NCBI RefSeq assembly: GCF_019721995.1
Contig: NZ_BLYC01000001.1
Span: 310,001-374,000, forward strand
Source: Bathymodiolus japonicus methanotrophic gill symbiont
Lineage (GTDB): Bacteria > Pseudomonadota > Gammaproteobacteria > Methylococcales > Methylomonadaceae
Direction: 5' to 3'
DNA: 64,000 nt
Under the pieces are notes generated by a model. That model did not search any database. It was given only the letters and a program-made list of their open reading frames with translations, and had not been told where the DNA came from. The translations under genes and the position numbers were made by a program. Below are positions 20,543 through 30,775 of this stretch, one piece after another. The first letter of the stretch is position 1. Every line of letters begins with the position of its first letter.

Positions 20543-22345
20543 ATGGATTTACAACATATACGAAATTTCTCGATTATTGCACATATTGATCATGGGAAAT
20601 CTACATTAGCCGACCGTTTTATACAAATCTGTGGTGGCTTATCTGACCGTGAAATGAATGCGCAAGTTCTTGACTCTATGGATATAGAGCGGGAAAGAGG
20701 GATTACCATCAAGGCGCAGAATGTTACGCTGAATTTTACTGCAAAAAACGGTGAAACCTATCAGTTAAACTTTATTGATACCCCGGGACATGTAGATTTT
20801 TCCTATGAAGTCTCGCGCTCTTTAGCCGCTTGTGAAGGTGCTATTCTAGTCGTTGATGCTGCGCAAGGCGTGGAAGCGCAAAGTGTTGCGAATTGCTATA
20901 CAGCGATTGAACTTGGCCTGGAAGTTATGCCGGTTTTAAATAAAATCGACTTACCCTCTGCTGTTCCAGATAAAGTTATTAATGAAATTGAAGAGATTAT
21001 TGGCATTCCGGCCGAAGATGCCTTACGCGTTAGTGCAAAAACTGGGCAAGGGGTTGCTGAAGTATTAGAAGAGCTGGTGAATGTTATTCCCGCCCCTGCG
21101 GGTGACGAAGAAGCACCATTGCAAGCGTTGATTATTGACTCCTGGTTTGATAATTATCTGGGAGTTGTGTCCCTGGTAAAAGTAATTAATGGAACTTTGC
21201 GTAAAAAACAAAAAATCACTATTATGTCCACCGGGATTAGTTTTGTTGCTGAAAGAGTAGGGATATTTACCCCTAAACGGCAAGATGAAGTAGAGCTAAA
21301 AACAGGACAGGTAGGCTTTATCGTTGCAGCAATTAAAGATATCTTTGGCGCGCCGGTCGGCGATACAATCACGCTTGCTGATAGACCTTGCGCAGAGGCA
21401 TTGCCAGGTTTTCAGAAGGTACAGCCGCGCGTTTTTGCAGGGCTATACCCGGTTAGCTCAGATGATTATGAGGCCTTAAGAGAATCTTTAAATAAGTTGC
21501 ACCTGAATGATGCGGCCTTGCAGTTTGAACCTGAATCCTCGCAGGCGCTAGGCTTTGGTTTCCGCTGTGGTTTTCTTGGTATGTTACATATGGAGATTAT
21601 TCAGGAGCGTCTGGAGCGGGAATACGATGTCAATTTAATTACCACTGCTCCGACCGTGGTCTATGAAGTTGAAACCCACAGAGGCGAGGTGTTAAAGGTT
21701 GATAATCCGGCTAATCTGCCCGATGTAGGATCGATAAAAATGATCAGAGAGCCGATCATCCAGGCGAATATATTAGTTCCTCAAGAATACCTAGGGAATG
21801 TGATTAGCTTGTGTATTGAAAAACGTGGCGTACAGACTAATATGCAATATATGGGCAGTCAGGTCTCTTTGCATTATGAACTGCCTCTCAGTGAAGTGGT
21901 ATTGGACTTTTTTGATCGCTTAAAGTCAGTGAGTCGTGGTTATGCATCTTTTGAATATGAATTTAAACGCTTTGAAGAAGCCGCGTTGGTAAAGCTGGAT
22001 GTAATGATAAATGGTGATAAAGTGGATGCATTATCGGTGATTGTGCATAAAGATCTAAGTCAGAATCGTGGCCGTGACCTAGTCGATAAAATGAAAGATT
22101 TAATTCCTAGGCAAATGTATGATGTAGCCATTCAAGCCGCTATCGGTGCTAAAATTATCGCCCGATCCAATGTTAAGGCCTTGCGTAAAAATGTGACGGC
22201 TAAATGTTATGGTGGTGATATTAGCCGCAAGAAAAAACTGCTGGAAAAGCAAAAGGCAGGCAAAAAGCGCATGAAGCTGGTGGGTAGTATAGAAATTCCT
22301 CAGGAAGCCTTTTTGGCCGTTCTGCAAGTTAATAAAGAATCATAG
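20543..22345 (+). CDS. lepA: Elongation factor 4 (LepA)
   Basis: 600 residues, the normal size. This ribosome-associated GTPase aids initiation or back-translocation. G1 is [15 protein letters not shown]2/G3 include ERGITIK and [12 protein letters not shown], and G4 is VLNKIDLP. The LepA-specific C-terminal domain has [20 protein letters not shown] and ends in the lysine-rich [15 protein letters not shown]. It heads the lepA-lepB-DUF4845-rnc-era-recO-pdxJ cluster. Confidence 0.98.
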   Translation: MDLQHIRNFSIIAHIDHGKSTLADRFIQICGGLSDREMNAQVLDSMDIERERGITIKAQNVTLNFTAKNGETYQLNFIDTPGHVDFSYEVSRSLAACEGAILVVDAAQGVEAQSVANCYTAIELGLEVMPVLNKIDLPSAVPDKVINEIEEIIGIPAEDALRVSAKTGQGVAEVLEELVNVIPAPAGDEEAPLQALIIDSWFDNYLGVVSLVKVINGTLRKKQKITIMSTGISFVAERVGIFTPKRQDEVELKTGQVGFIVAAIKDIFGAPVGDTITLADRPCAEALPGFQKVQPRVFAGLYPVSSDDYEALRESLNKLHLNDAALQFEPESSQALGFGFRCGFLGMLHMEIIQERLEREYDVNLITTAPTVVYEVETHRGEVLKVDNPANLPDVGSIKMIREPIIQANILVPQEYLGNVISLCIEKRGVQTNMQYMGSQVSLHYELPLSEVVLDFFDRLKSVSRGYASFEYEFKRFEEAALVKLDVMINGDKVDALSVIVHKDLSQNRGRDLVDKMKDLIPRQMYDVAIQAAIGAKIIARSNVKALRKNVTAKCYGGDISRKKKLLEKQKAGKKRMKLVGSIEIPQEAFLAVLQVNKES

Positions 22346-22358
22346 GTATAGTAAAGAC

Positions 22359-23135
22359 ATGAATTTTGATTTTTCATTTTTTTTATTTTCGGCAACTGTC
22401 GTTACCGGAGTTATCTGGGGGGGATATTTATATTATCTCAAACGCACTCATACTGAATATATTGAAGCCAACGAGCCACTTATCGTTGAATACGCCCGCT
22501 CGTTTTTCCCCGTTGTGTTAATCGTATTTATCCTGCGCTCATTTATAGCCGAGCCATTTAGAATCCCATCAGGCTCGATGATGCCAACCCTATTAATTGG
22601 CGATTTTATTTTAGTGAATAAATTCACCTACGGCATACGCATTCCGGTGATCAATAAAAAGATTATTCAGATAAATGAGCCTGCGCGGGGTGATGCCGTG
22701 GTTTTTCGTTACCCTAAAAACCCGTCTGTTGATTATATTAAGCGAGTGATCGGATTACCGGGTGATCATATTAGCTATCAAGATAAAAAACTGACGATTA
22801 ACGGTAAACTCATGAAACAGGTTTCATTAGGTCGTTATCAAGGCGTTGGTCAGGGAAAAACCATGAGCGGGGCAGAAATTTTAACTGAAGACCTGCAGCC
22901 TGTCGAACATGATATTTTAATCAACCATAATGCGCCTAATATAAAAGGAACTTTTATTGTACCGAAGGGGCATTATTTCGTTATGGGTGATAACCGGGAT
23001 AACAGTAATGACAGCCGATACTGGGGCACAGTGCCTGAAGAAAACCTGGTCGGCAGGGCATTTTTTATCTGGATGAACTGGGACTGGGAAAATACGGGGG
23101 TAGGTTTTAGTCGTATTGGTACTGTTATTCAATAA
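22359..23135 (+). CDS. lepB: Signal peptidase I
   Basis: 258 residues. It cleaves Sec and Tat signal peptides on the periplasmic face. Two N-terminal membrane segments (about residues 4-24 and 44-62) precede the catalytic Ser in IPSGSMMPTLLIGDF, the Lys-bearing box DYIKRVIGLPGD, and the GDNRDNSNDSRYWG box. It starts 14 bases after lepA. Confidence 0.97.
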   Translation: MNFDFSFFLFSATVVTGVIWGGYLYYLKRTHTEYIEANEPLIVEYARSFFPVVLIVFILRSFIAEPFRIPSGSMMPTLLIGDFILVNKFTYGIRIPVINKKIIQINEPARGDAVVFRYPKNPSVDYIKRVIGLPGDHISYQDKKLTINGKLMKQVSLGRYQGVGQGKTMSGAEILTEDLQPVEHDILINHNAPNIKGTFIVPKGHYFVMGDNRDNSNDSRYWGTVPEENLVGRAFFIWMNWDWENTGVGFSRIGTVIQ

Positions 23136-23148
23136 GCCAGGAGGAAAG

Positions 23149-23526
23149 ATGCGCACTATGCAACAAAAACAGCAGGGAATAACCTTAATTTCCATGATTT
23201 TCATTTTAGGAATGATTGCTTTTTTTACTTTAATCGTTTTAAAAGTAAGCCCTATATATATGAACCACAGCAAAGTAGTGCATGCACTGGAAACCTTGAA
23301 GCATCGCACTGATATAGAGAAAAAAAGCAAGCGTGAAGTCTGGATCTCGCTTAATAAGCAATTTAATATGAACTATGTCTATGACGTTAAAAAGAAAGAT
23401 GTAAAAATCACCTCGCGGGGTGGCTATTTAAAAGTTCAAATTGTTTATCATGTGAAAGAGCCATTTATTGGTAACTTAAGTGTCTGGGTAGATTTTGATG
23501 ATTATATAGAAGTAGGCGTTAAGTGA
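23149..23526 (+). CDS. DUF4845 domain protein
   Basis: 125 residues from ATG 23149, which sits behind an AGGAGG ribosome binding site; the longer frame from 23116 would overlap lepB. There is one N-terminal membrane segment (GITLISMIFILGMIAFFTLIVLK, pilin-like in style; quoted only to show hydrophobicity). A small soluble domain follows. DUF4845 genes are regularly found between lepB and rnc in gammaproteobacteria; their function is unknown. Confidence 0.88.
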   Translation: MRTMQQKQQGITLISMIFILGMIAFFTLIVLKVSPIYMNHSKVVHALETLKHRTDIEKKSKREVWISLNKQFNMNYVYDVKKKDVKITSRGGYLKVQIVYHVKEPFIGNLSVWVDFDDYIEVGVK

Positions 23527-24206
23527 TAAAAGCACCTGAACAGTTAAGTAAAAAATTAGGGCTAAGCTTTAACCAGCCAGAATGGTTTGTTTTGGCACTT
23601 ACGCATCGTAGTATGGGCGCTAAAAACAATGAACGTCTGGAGTTTTTAGGTGATTCTATTCTGGGCTTTGTAATTGCCCAGGCATTATTCGAAAAATTTC
23701 CGCAAGCGAGTGAGGGGGTTTTAAGCCGCCTTAGGGCGAGTCTAGTTAATCAAGAATCTCTGGCTGAATTAGCTCGGTTGCATAATTTGGGTGATTATCT
23801 GATTCTGGGCTCTGGTGAATTAAAGAGCGGCGGGTATCGGCGTGCATCTATTTTATCCGATGCTGTTGAAGCGATTATGGGTGCAATTATAAAAGATCAG
23901 GGCATAGAGAATTGCAAGGTCTGGATTCTGCATTTATTTGCTGACCGCCTTGCTGCATTACGCCTGGATAATTGGCAAAAAGATCCCAAGACGCGGCTGC
24001 AGGAATATTTGCAAGCCCGGCAACTAGATATTCCACAATATACTTTAGTTAATCAGGCGGGTCTGCCGCATGAGCAGATTTTTAAAGTTGAGTGCGCGAT
24101 TAGCTTATTCGATAAAAAATATATTGGTGCCGGCGTTTCAAGAAAAAAAGCCGAACAACAAGCTGCCGAACTAATGCTTGAACACATTGCCAGGGAACAA
24201 AAATGA
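23523..24206 (+). CDS. rnc: Ribonuclease III
   Basis: 227 residues with a GTG start overlapping the previous stop. It cleaves double-stranded RNA, including rRNA precursors. The catalytic signature NERLEFLGDSILGFVIA is present, as is the second acidic site DAVEAIMGAII. The C-terminal dsRNA-binding domain has DPKTRLQEYLQ and AGVSRKKAEQQAAELML. It overlaps era by four bases. Confidence 0.98.
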   Translation: MIKAPEQLSKKLGLSFNQPEWFVLALTHRSMGAKNNERLEFLGDSILGFVIAQALFEKFPQASEGVLSRLRASLVNQESLAELARLHNLGDYLILGSGELKSGGYRRASILSDAVEAIMGAIIKDQGIENCKVWILHLFADRLAALRLDNWQKDPKTRLQEYLQARQLDIPQYTLVNQAGLPHEQIFKVECAISLFDKKYIGAGVSRKKAEQQAAELMLEHIAREQK

Positions 24207-25084
24207 ATTGTGGATATGTCGCCTTTATTGGCCAGCCTAATGTAGGCAAATCAACCCTGATGAACCATTTATTGGGGCAAAAAATCAGTATTACATCACG
24301 CAAGCCACAAACCACCCGGCATCAGATTCTAGGCATAAAAACCAGTGATAAAGGCCAGGCTATTTATATGGATACCCCGGGTATGCATGAAAGTAACAAG
24401 AAGGCCTTTAACCGTTATCTGAATAGAACTGCTGATACAACGCTATTAGGTGTGGATCTGGTCGTCTGGCTAATAGATGGCCTGGCCTGGCAGGATTATG
24501 ATGATATTATTTTTAAAAAATTACAGCGGGCAAATATTCCGGTTATTCTGGCGGTGAATAAAATCGATCGAGTAAAAAACAAGGAAGCTATCTTTGCTTT
24601 TTTTGCCGATGCGCAAAAGAAGTTCCCGTTTAAGGAAATCGTGCCTATCTCGGCTTTAAAGCAGACTAATCTGGATTTATTAGATAATTTAATTATGCAG
24701 CTATTGCCGGAAGGTAATCGCATTTATCCGCAAGACCAGATTACCGACCGCCCGGAGCGCTTTTTAGTGGCGGAGATTATCAGAGAAAAACTAACCCGTC
24801 GTCTAGGGGATGAATTGCCTTATGCTTTAACGGTGGAAATTGAAAGATATGAAGAGCTAGCGCATATCACTAAAATTTATGCGCTCATCTGGGTAGAGCG
24901 TGAAACGCAAAAGAATATCGTGATCGGCAAACAAGGCGAGTTTTTGAAGAGCATTGGTACTGAGGCCAGAAAAGATATAGAAACGTTAATAGGCAGCAAG
25001 GTGTATTTACAATTGTGGGTCAAAGTAAAATCTGGCTGGTCTGATAACGAACGCGCATTGCAGAGCCTGGGCTTTAAAGAATAA
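24203..25084 (+). CDS. era: GTPase Era
   Basis: 293 residues. It assists 30S subunit maturation by binding the 16S 3' end. G1 is IGQPNVGKSTLMN, G3 is DTPGM, and G4 is VNKIDRV. The KH domain has IVIGKQGEFLKSIGTEARKD. Translational coupling with rnc is suggested by the ATGA overlap. Confidence 0.98.
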   Translation: MNCGYVAFIGQPNVGKSTLMNHLLGQKISITSRKPQTTRHQILGIKTSDKGQAIYMDTPGMHESNKKAFNRYLNRTADTTLLGVDLVVWLIDGLAWQDYDDIIFKKLQRANIPVILAVNKIDRVKNKEAIFAFFADAQKKFPFKEIVPISALKQTNLDLLDNLIMQLLPEGNRIYPQDQITDRPERFLVAEIIREKLTRRLGDELPYALTVEIERYEELAHITKIYALIWVERETQKNIVIGKQGEFLKSIGTEARKDIETLIGSKVYLQLWVKVKSGWSDNERALQSLGFKE

Positions 25085-25231
25085 CCATACCCTACAAGCC
25101 ACAGTTGATCGCTATAATACTATAAGCAAATAAGCACTATATAATGAGCGCAAATATTTGTCACGGGCTGGATGAGGGCGCCACACTGCATGGTTTTGTG
25201 AAGAAATCCATCTACTGCGGTTTCTAGTATT
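25085..25231. other. era-recO gap, no feature recognised
   Basis: 147 bases with no gene or clear repeat. The gap is unusual because the genes on either side are otherwise tightly packed. Confidence 0.5.
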
Positions 25232-25945
25232 ATGCCGCAAAGCTTGCAAGCAGGGTTTTTATTGCATCATCAGAATTACCGGGAAAGCAGCCTGATTATC
25301 GATGTCTTTACTCAGTCAACTGGACGAGTATCTTTGATAGCCAAAGGCGTTAGACAGCAAAAAGCGCAATATATGGGGGTATTACGTCCGTTTATACCAC
25401 TGAATATTAGCTATATAGGCTCAGGTAATCTTAAAACCCTGTGTCATGTGGAAACCGGTCAATCAGACCCAATTCTACCGGGGCTTAATACCTATTGCGG
25501 GTTTTATCTTAATGAACTACTGAGATACTTTATTCCTGCAGGTGAGCCTTATCCTGATGTATTTCTGAGTTATATCGCCTGTTTACAGCAATTAAAATCA
25601 AGTCACGAAATCGAAGCTGCCTTGCGAATATTTGAAACCCGGTTATTACAATCGATCGGTTATGGTTTGCAGTTAGAATTTGATTACCTTACTCACGATG
25701 CTATTCAGCTTGATGCCAATTATCAATATGATATAGAGTGCGGGGCTACATTGAATTTCGACGGACAGATTCATGGTGCGACATTGATCGCTATGCAACA
25801 GGAAAACCATACAAATGAGCGCCAGCTAAATGAAGCCAAGCTTTTAATGCGCCGGATCATAGACTTTTACCTGCAAGGCAAGCCGCTGAAAAGTCGAACT
25901 TTAATTACTCAACTAATACAAAAACAAGCATGCAAGAACAACTGA
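25232..25945 (+). CDS. recO: DNA repair protein RecO
   Basis: 237 residues. RecO loads RecA onto SSB-covered DNA with RecR. The N-terminal OB fold ([20 protein letters not shown], then [11 protein letters not shown]) and the helical C-terminal part ([24 protein letters not shown]) are present. The cysteine-poor C terminus is usual for gammaproteobacteria. It overlaps pdxJ by 16 bases. Confidence 0.95.
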   Translation: MPQSLQAGFLLHHQNYRESSLIIDVFTQSTGRVSLIAKGVRQQKAQYMGVLRPFIPLNISYIGSGNLKTLCHVETGQSDPILPGLNTYCGFYLNELLRYFIPAGEPYPDVFLSYIACLQQLKSSHEIEAALRIFETRLLQSIGYGLQLEFDYLTHDAIQLDANYQYDIECGATLNFDGQIHGATLIAMQQENHTNERQLNEAKLLMRRIIDFYLQGKPLKSRTLITQLIQKQACKNN

Positions 25946-26667
25946 TATTATTAGGGGTCAATATCGACCATATCGCGACTTTAAGACAGGCAAGAGGCAC
26001 AAAATACCCGGAACCTATACAGGCTGCACTGATTGCCGAGCAGGCAGGAGCCGATGGTATTACTGCGCATTTGCGCGAAGACCGCAGGCATATGCAGGAT
26101 AGAGATATGTTCTTATTAAAGGATATGATCCATACCCGGCTTAATTTTGAAATGGCAGTGACTGATGAAATGCTTAAAATTGCCAGTGAAGTAAAGCCTT
26201 TTGCCTGTTGTCTGGTACCTGAAAAAAGAGAAGAATTAACTACAGAAGGTGGCCTGGACGTCGCCTCTAGCCTGGATAAAATGCAACGTGCCTGTGCGCA
26301 TCTGGCAGAATCTGATATTGAAGTATCATTATTTATCGACCCGGAAGAACAGCAGATAGATGCTGCGGTCAGTGCTGGCGCGCCAGTGATAGAATTACAT
26401 ACCGGCCGTTATGCCGATGCAATTAATCAACAGCAACGCAATCAGGAACTAGAACGCATCCAGAAAGCGGCAAGCTATGCGCATAGTGCTGGATTACAAG
26501 TGAATGCCGGTCATGGATTAACTTTATATAATGTGGCAGATATTTCTAAAATACCTGAAATGGTCGAGTTAAATATCGGCCATGCCATTATTGCCCAGGC
26601 TGTTTTTTCCGGCCTGGAAACAGCAGTCAGGGATATGAAGCAGACTATGTGTAACGCCCGACTTTGA
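25930..26667 (+). CDS. pdxJ: Pyridoxine 5'-phosphate synthase
   Basis: 245 residues. It condenses 1-deoxyxylulose 5-phosphate with 3-amino-2-oxopropyl phosphate in vitamin B6 synthesis. Signature parts are [35 protein letters not shown] and the phosphate-binding [11 protein letters not shown], then [13 protein letters not shown]. It is the last gene of the cluster. Confidence 0.98.
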   Translation: MQEQLILLGVNIDHIATLRQARGTKYPEPIQAALIAEQAGADGITAHLREDRRHMQDRDMFLLKDMIHTRLNFEMAVTDEMLKIASEVKPFACCLVPEKREELTTEGGLDVASSLDKMQRACAHLAESDIEVSLFIDPEEQQIDAAVSAGAPVIELHTGRYADAINQQQRNQELERIQKAASYAHSAGLQVNAGHGLTLYNVADISKIPEMVELNIGHAIIAQAVFSGLETAVRDMKQTMCNARL

Positions 26668-26752
26668 TTTTACAATACTCACTAGCGCCCAAGCACGCAT
26701 CGCGTGAATAAAAGTAAGCGTCAATTCTCTCCACCTAGACAAGCTACCCCAA

Positions 26753-27030
26753 TTACTTTAGAGGCTTAATTTTTTCAATCAAGTTCCAGGGAAAAAACTG
26801 ATCCAGTGCTTCTGGTTTATAATGCCTACCCAGCTTGGGTAGTTCAGTTAATAGGTATTTCAGGTAATCAAAAGGTTCCAGGTTATTAGCAGCGGCTGTT
26901 TGCACAAGACTGTAAAGTAGTGCGCTGGCATTTGCACCGAGTGGTGTCTGGTTAAGCAGCCAGTTTTTACGTCCAATCACAAACGGTTTGATATGCCTTT
27001 CAGCTGCATTATTATCAATTTGTATACTGA
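26753..27030 (-). pseudogene. IS66-family transposase, C-terminal fragment (second type)
   Basis: Encodes IQIDNNAAERHIKPFVIGRKNWL followed by ASALLYSLVQTAAANNLEPFDYL and ending in LDQFFPWN, the classical IS66 TnpC tail with catalytic Glu in NNAAER. The rest of the transposase is absent; coding homology ends near 27030. It differs from the IS66 fragment at 10570-10850. Confidence 0.85.
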
Positions 27031-27234
27031 AGTTTCCTAGTTTTTAAAGCATAAGAATATCAGCTGATGCTTATTTTTCTGAAATATTAGATGTTACTAA
27101 TATTAATGGCATTCCGTTGACTAAAAGCCTTAAATTCCTTTTAAAAACAACAGGTTAATCGTGAATGAGGCCTAGTTTTACTGTATAATGAAAGTTTATA
27201 ACACATTGATTATACAAATAAAACGACCTCATTC
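27031..27234. other. Junction between IS66 fragment and IS-delta
   Basis: No gene. It presumably contains the left end of the IS-delta element, but its inverted repeat could not be fixed because no second intact end is available in the window. Confidence 0.4.
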
Positions 27235-28327
27235 ATGTTCATTTTACGCGATATTTTACTCCCGCTTCAAGATCATTTTTCCGAAACCACTTTAGGCCGC
27301 GAACGAGCCTCTCTGTTCGTTTACACGATCCTGTCTATTATCGTTCCTTTTACGTCATCAATGACCTCTAATCTTTGGCGTTGCCTTGATACGTTGTTTG
27401 GGTTTGAGATCAAGAATAAGCGCTTTTACACTTTCATGGCTTCTTCAACTTTGCCGTGGGCTGTGGAAAACTATCTGGGAGCTGATTCCGTCTCCTGAAA
27501 CAGATGGGCGCATATTGGTTGCACTGGATGACTCCATTATCACTAAATTAGGTAAGAAGATCTTCGGCTGTGAAGCCATTTTTGACCACGCGGCCAAATC
27601 GAATCAAAGCAAATATCCATGGGCACAAAACATTGTATCGGTAGGGTTGCTGAAACAGGTCAAAGGTCGCTGGGCGTGCTTACTTTTAGATTTCCGATTT
27701 TATCTGCCCTTAAAAACAATTCAGGCAAAAAAAGAAACCGCCACGATAAGAGGTGATGTCGTTCCTTTCCAGACCAAGATGGCTTAGGCGGCTCAAATGC
27801 TGATTGCAATTGCAATTGCAGAACATTTTTCCACCGCTCCGATATTGACAGTCACTGATAGCTGGTTTGGCAACAATGGCCTATGGAAGTCTGTTTACAA
27901 AGCTATCGGGGAGTCGCTATTTTTGCGAAAGCTTGTTTTGGGCATCCCAGCCCAAGCAAGCAGCAAAAACTTAACGCGACCACTTATGCCTCCGGCGGCC
28001 CCGATTCGTCCTCGTCACCTCGTCCCGACCCAACAAGGGGTCGGAACATAGGCTCCAAATGACTTGACGCCGTGTCGGATGGCCTTTTATTTTGTCTCCA
28101 CCTTCGCTAACGCTCAGACTCCGACAAAACAACGGCCCTACGGCTATCGCGGACTAAAAATCATCACTTCGCTTAGGCTACGTTTCCCTGATTTTCAGCG
28201 TCGGAAGCCGGTTTAATATTCTCTCTAGGTTAAGGTGCAATAATGTACTGTACGATCGTCCAGAAAAAAGAAAACCCAAGCAGAGGGGGCGGAATAAAAA
28301 GTACGGGCAGCGTCTGGGGGCAGCCAC
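27235..28327 (+). pseudogene. IS-delta (IS4/IS701-like) transposase, copy 2, multiply broken
   Basis: N terminus MFILRDILLPLQDHFSETT begins at 27235. There is a frameshift near 27460, an in-frame TAG near 27786 (MA-stop-AAQMLIAI, a CAG to TAG change relative to copy 1), a six-base repeat expansion near 27805, and R295 inserted at 27906-28200. The candidate first catalytic Asp is in LVALDDSIITKLGKK and the second in LTVTDSWFGNNGLW. The gene ends at 28327, where R280 begins and IS-delta homology stops. Confidence 0.82.
27906..28200 (-). mobile_element. R295 repeat, copy 2, inserted in IS-delta
   Basis: Runs TCGGGGAGTCGC to TTTTCAGCG on this strand. Comparison with IS-delta copy 1 (around 13935) shows AAAGCTA joined directly to TCGGAAGCC when the repeat is removed, with no duplication. 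Reverse orientation relative to the transposase. Confidence 0.9.
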
Positions 28328-28607
28328 CGCTGAAAATCATGGAAACGGAGCTTAGCGAAGTGGTGATTTTTAGTCCCTGATAGGCGACAGGGCAATTCGC
28401 TGATTCGACGTGTGCTAGAAGCACGCGAGAGGAGCAAGAATTGCATTCCGAATAGCCGTCCAGCCAGTGAGGTAGTAATGACGAAGCGGCTTTTGTGCGT
28501 AGTCGTTGCGGACGCAGGGCGTTCAGGGCATCTCCCATCCGCTGCGTAGGTGAACGAATTATGGCGACAGGAGTCCCGGAATTTCGTGAGGTAGCATGGC
28601 GCGCCTG
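28328..28607 (+). mobile_element. R280 repeat, copy 3
   Basis: CGCTGAAAATCATGG to GGCGCGCCTG, 280 bp. The left flank is IS-delta and the right flank is an unrelated gene remnant, so this is a junction copy. Confidence 0.9.
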
Positions 28608-28850
28608 TTCAACAAAAACCTCATAAACACGCACGCCCCAGTATGCGCCAAAGCTTAGCAATGACACGACAAATGCCGGAATAATCCACGGCCCGATACT
28701 GCGCCCGTGAATGATAGCATTTTGGTACAAATGCAACAATACTCAGTAAAGATAAGTAGGAAATCCAGGCAGGGTAAGCGTCGGATGCTGCTGCGGGTAT
28801 TTCCTGTGCGACTTGTAGGTCTATAGGTTCTAGTGTCTTATCAGCATCAA
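28608..28850 (-). pseudogene. Remnant of an unrecognised membrane protein gene
   Basis: Reverse strand: a first frame reads AYPAWISYLSLLSIVAF; after a frameshift near 28740 a second frame reads NAIIHGRSIGPWIIPAFVVS..YWGVRVYEVFVEQ up to the R280 edge. Both parts have a hydrophobic segment. It is bounded by R280 on one side and R295 on the other, so both ends are lost. Family not recognised. Confidence 0.45.
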
Positions 28851-28851
28851 C

Positions 28852-29146
28852 CGCTGAAAATCCTGGAAACGGAGCTTTAGCGAAGTGAAGATTTTTAGTC
28901 CGCGATAGCCGTAGGGCCGTTATTTTGTCGGAGTCTGAGCGTTAGCGAAGGTGGAGACAAAATAAAAGGCCATCCGACACGGCGTCAAGTCATTTGGAGC
29001 CTATGTTCCGACCCCTTGTTGGGTCGGGACGAGGTGACGAGGACGAATCGGGGCCGCCGGAGGCATAAGTGGTCGCGTTAAGTTTTTGCTGCTTGCTTGG
29101 GCTGGGATGCCCAAAACAAGCTTTCGCAAAAATAGCGACTCCCCGA
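28852..29146 (+). mobile_element. R295 repeat, copy 3
   Basis: CGCTGAAAATCCTGG to GCGACTCCCCGA, 295 bp. Left flank is host remnant DNA, right flank is the 3' part of IS-beta. It is therefore a junction copy. Confidence 0.88.
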
Positions 29147-30007
29147 GATTGCATTAGGCTTATTAAAAGAGTTTAAAGTTGCGCATAGCCTGATTAAAAT
29201 TAAAGGCGTACTGGCTTGATGCGCTGTATGGTGAAAAAGCCTTTATGGACGAAGCCGCTAAAGAATCTGGAGGCTCGCAGGTGATTAGCCAATTACGTAA
29301 AAACCAAAATATTGAATATAGAGGTAGAATAAGGTCAGTCGAGAGCTACTTTAATTCGATTAACAAAGGCATTGATCAGATAATACGTGTACGTGGCGGC
29401 AAAGAGATTAAAGTGACTGTCAGCAGTGCACGATTGAAGGTGAGTTCTCACAGTAAAAAACGCTTTGTCATTGCCTTAAAATATGACGGTGAAAACGACT
29501 ATCGCTATTTAGTGGCGACAGGCCTGACTTGGCGCACACAAGATATTATTCAAGCCTATACGTTGAGATGGCTGATTGAGGTTTTCTTTGAGGACTGGAA
29601 GCTTTATGAAGGATGGGGGCGTGAGGCCAAACAATTAGATGAAGAGGGATCAAGCCGTGGCCTGATTCTGAGTCTTTTGTTTGACCATTGCCTTCTCCTT
29701 CACCCAGAGCAAATAGCCCGCATTGAAAGCAAACTACCTGCGTATACCGTAGGAAGCTTACAGCGCAAGTCTCAAATGGATGTACTGCTTGAGTTCATCA
29801 CGTCATTGCTAGCGTTTCCAGATCCTGGTGATAAGCTGAAAGAGTTAGGTGAATTAATAAAGGATGTGTTTCAACTGATGCCATCAGGAAAACATATGAT
29901 TGGCAGAGATTTAGGGCGCTTAGGGCCAACAGCATCATTAAAGTATTGTTCTGCTGGGTGAAGGTAAGAGTTTGATGGCAATGGGATGGAAAAACTTGAA
30001 CATCGAG
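29147..30007 (+). pseudogene. IS-beta, copy 1, 3' part only
   Basis: Starts inside the IS-beta transposase at GATTGCATTAGG and ends at the right inverted repeat CTTGAACATCGAG. An extra T near 29216 shifts the frame. The open part 29245-29961 encodes the C-terminal half with YTLRWLIEVFFEDWKLYEG. The 5' half is replaced by R295. Confidence 0.88.
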
Positions 30008-30110
30008 TGATAGGCGCTACTAAAAAAAGCAATCAGAATAATGGCTAGAAAAATAATATTCATACGTTATGCTAGTTATTATGATAATACGGGCATGGAT
30101 AGCCTAAATG

Positions 30111-30464
30111 TTATTTGTTATTGCCCAATGACATTACCAGGATAACAAACAGGATAATTAACAAGACTGGCCAAAAATAGGGGACCATGAAAAACACGCC
30201 AAGCATGACAAAGCTTATTGCGCCGATAAAGACAAGCATGCCCACGCCAATAAAAACCAGTACTATCAGTAGCACTGAAAAAATCAGTGAAATAAATAAT
30301 GTAGGTAGCGCAGCAAAACGTACTAAAGGATCAGCTACCGGCTCACCATTAATCATCACTCCAAACTGGCCAACACCCGGATGAAATAAATATAATAGCG
30401 TAGCGATGAGTGTACTCATAATCAGGACTTTAAAAAAGATACTTGATTTTTGTGTCTGTGCCAT
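30111..30464 (-). CDS. Hypothetical small membrane protein
   Basis: 117 residues from the ATG at 30464; the longer frame continues into R260 and is an artefact. The sequence begins MAQTQKSSIFFKVLIMSTL and contains about three membrane segments (residues ~10-28, ~50-72, ~75-110). Family not recognised. It is preceded by R260 at 30516, which probably separates it from its original promoter context. Confidence 0.6.
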   Translation of the reverse strand: MAQTQKSSIFFKVLIMSTLIATLLYLFHPGVGQFGVMINGEPVADPLVRFAALPTLFISLIFSVLLIVLVFIGVGMLVFIGAISFVMLGVFFMVPYFWPVLLIILFVILVMSLGNNK

Positions 30465-30515
30465 AAGGTTAAAGTTCCTGTTGGTAAATTTTATAGGGCT
30501 ATATTTGGCCGCTGT

Positions 30516-30775
30516 CGCTGTCAGCCCCGGACGGGCTGATAGTCTCCAGAAGGCGCAGGGAAATTTGCCAATCCGAAGTGCGCGATAGCGCGCGAGGGAG
30601 GCCAAAATTTTATCCCGAATAGCCGTAGAGCCATTTGTGGTAGCCATGACTGAGCTGCTTTGTGCTCAGTCTGTGGCGGACGCAGGGCGGCTGGAGCATC
30701 TCCTATTCGCTGCGTAGGTGAACGAATTACGGCGACAGGAGTCCCGGAATTTCGTGAGGTAGCATGGCGCGCCTG
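30516..30775 (+). mobile_element. R260 repeat, copy 2
   Basis: CGCTGTCAGCCCC to GGCGCGCCTG, 260 bp. Its right end lies in the 3' end of the cation-efflux gene and supplies that protein's last residues. Confidence 0.9.

Noticed and set aside
28230-28739. 169-residue reverse frame linking a membrane segment to R280 sequence
   Set aside because: Only the first ~45 codons are non-repeat; the rest is R280 and IS-delta antisense, so it is treated as a remnant.
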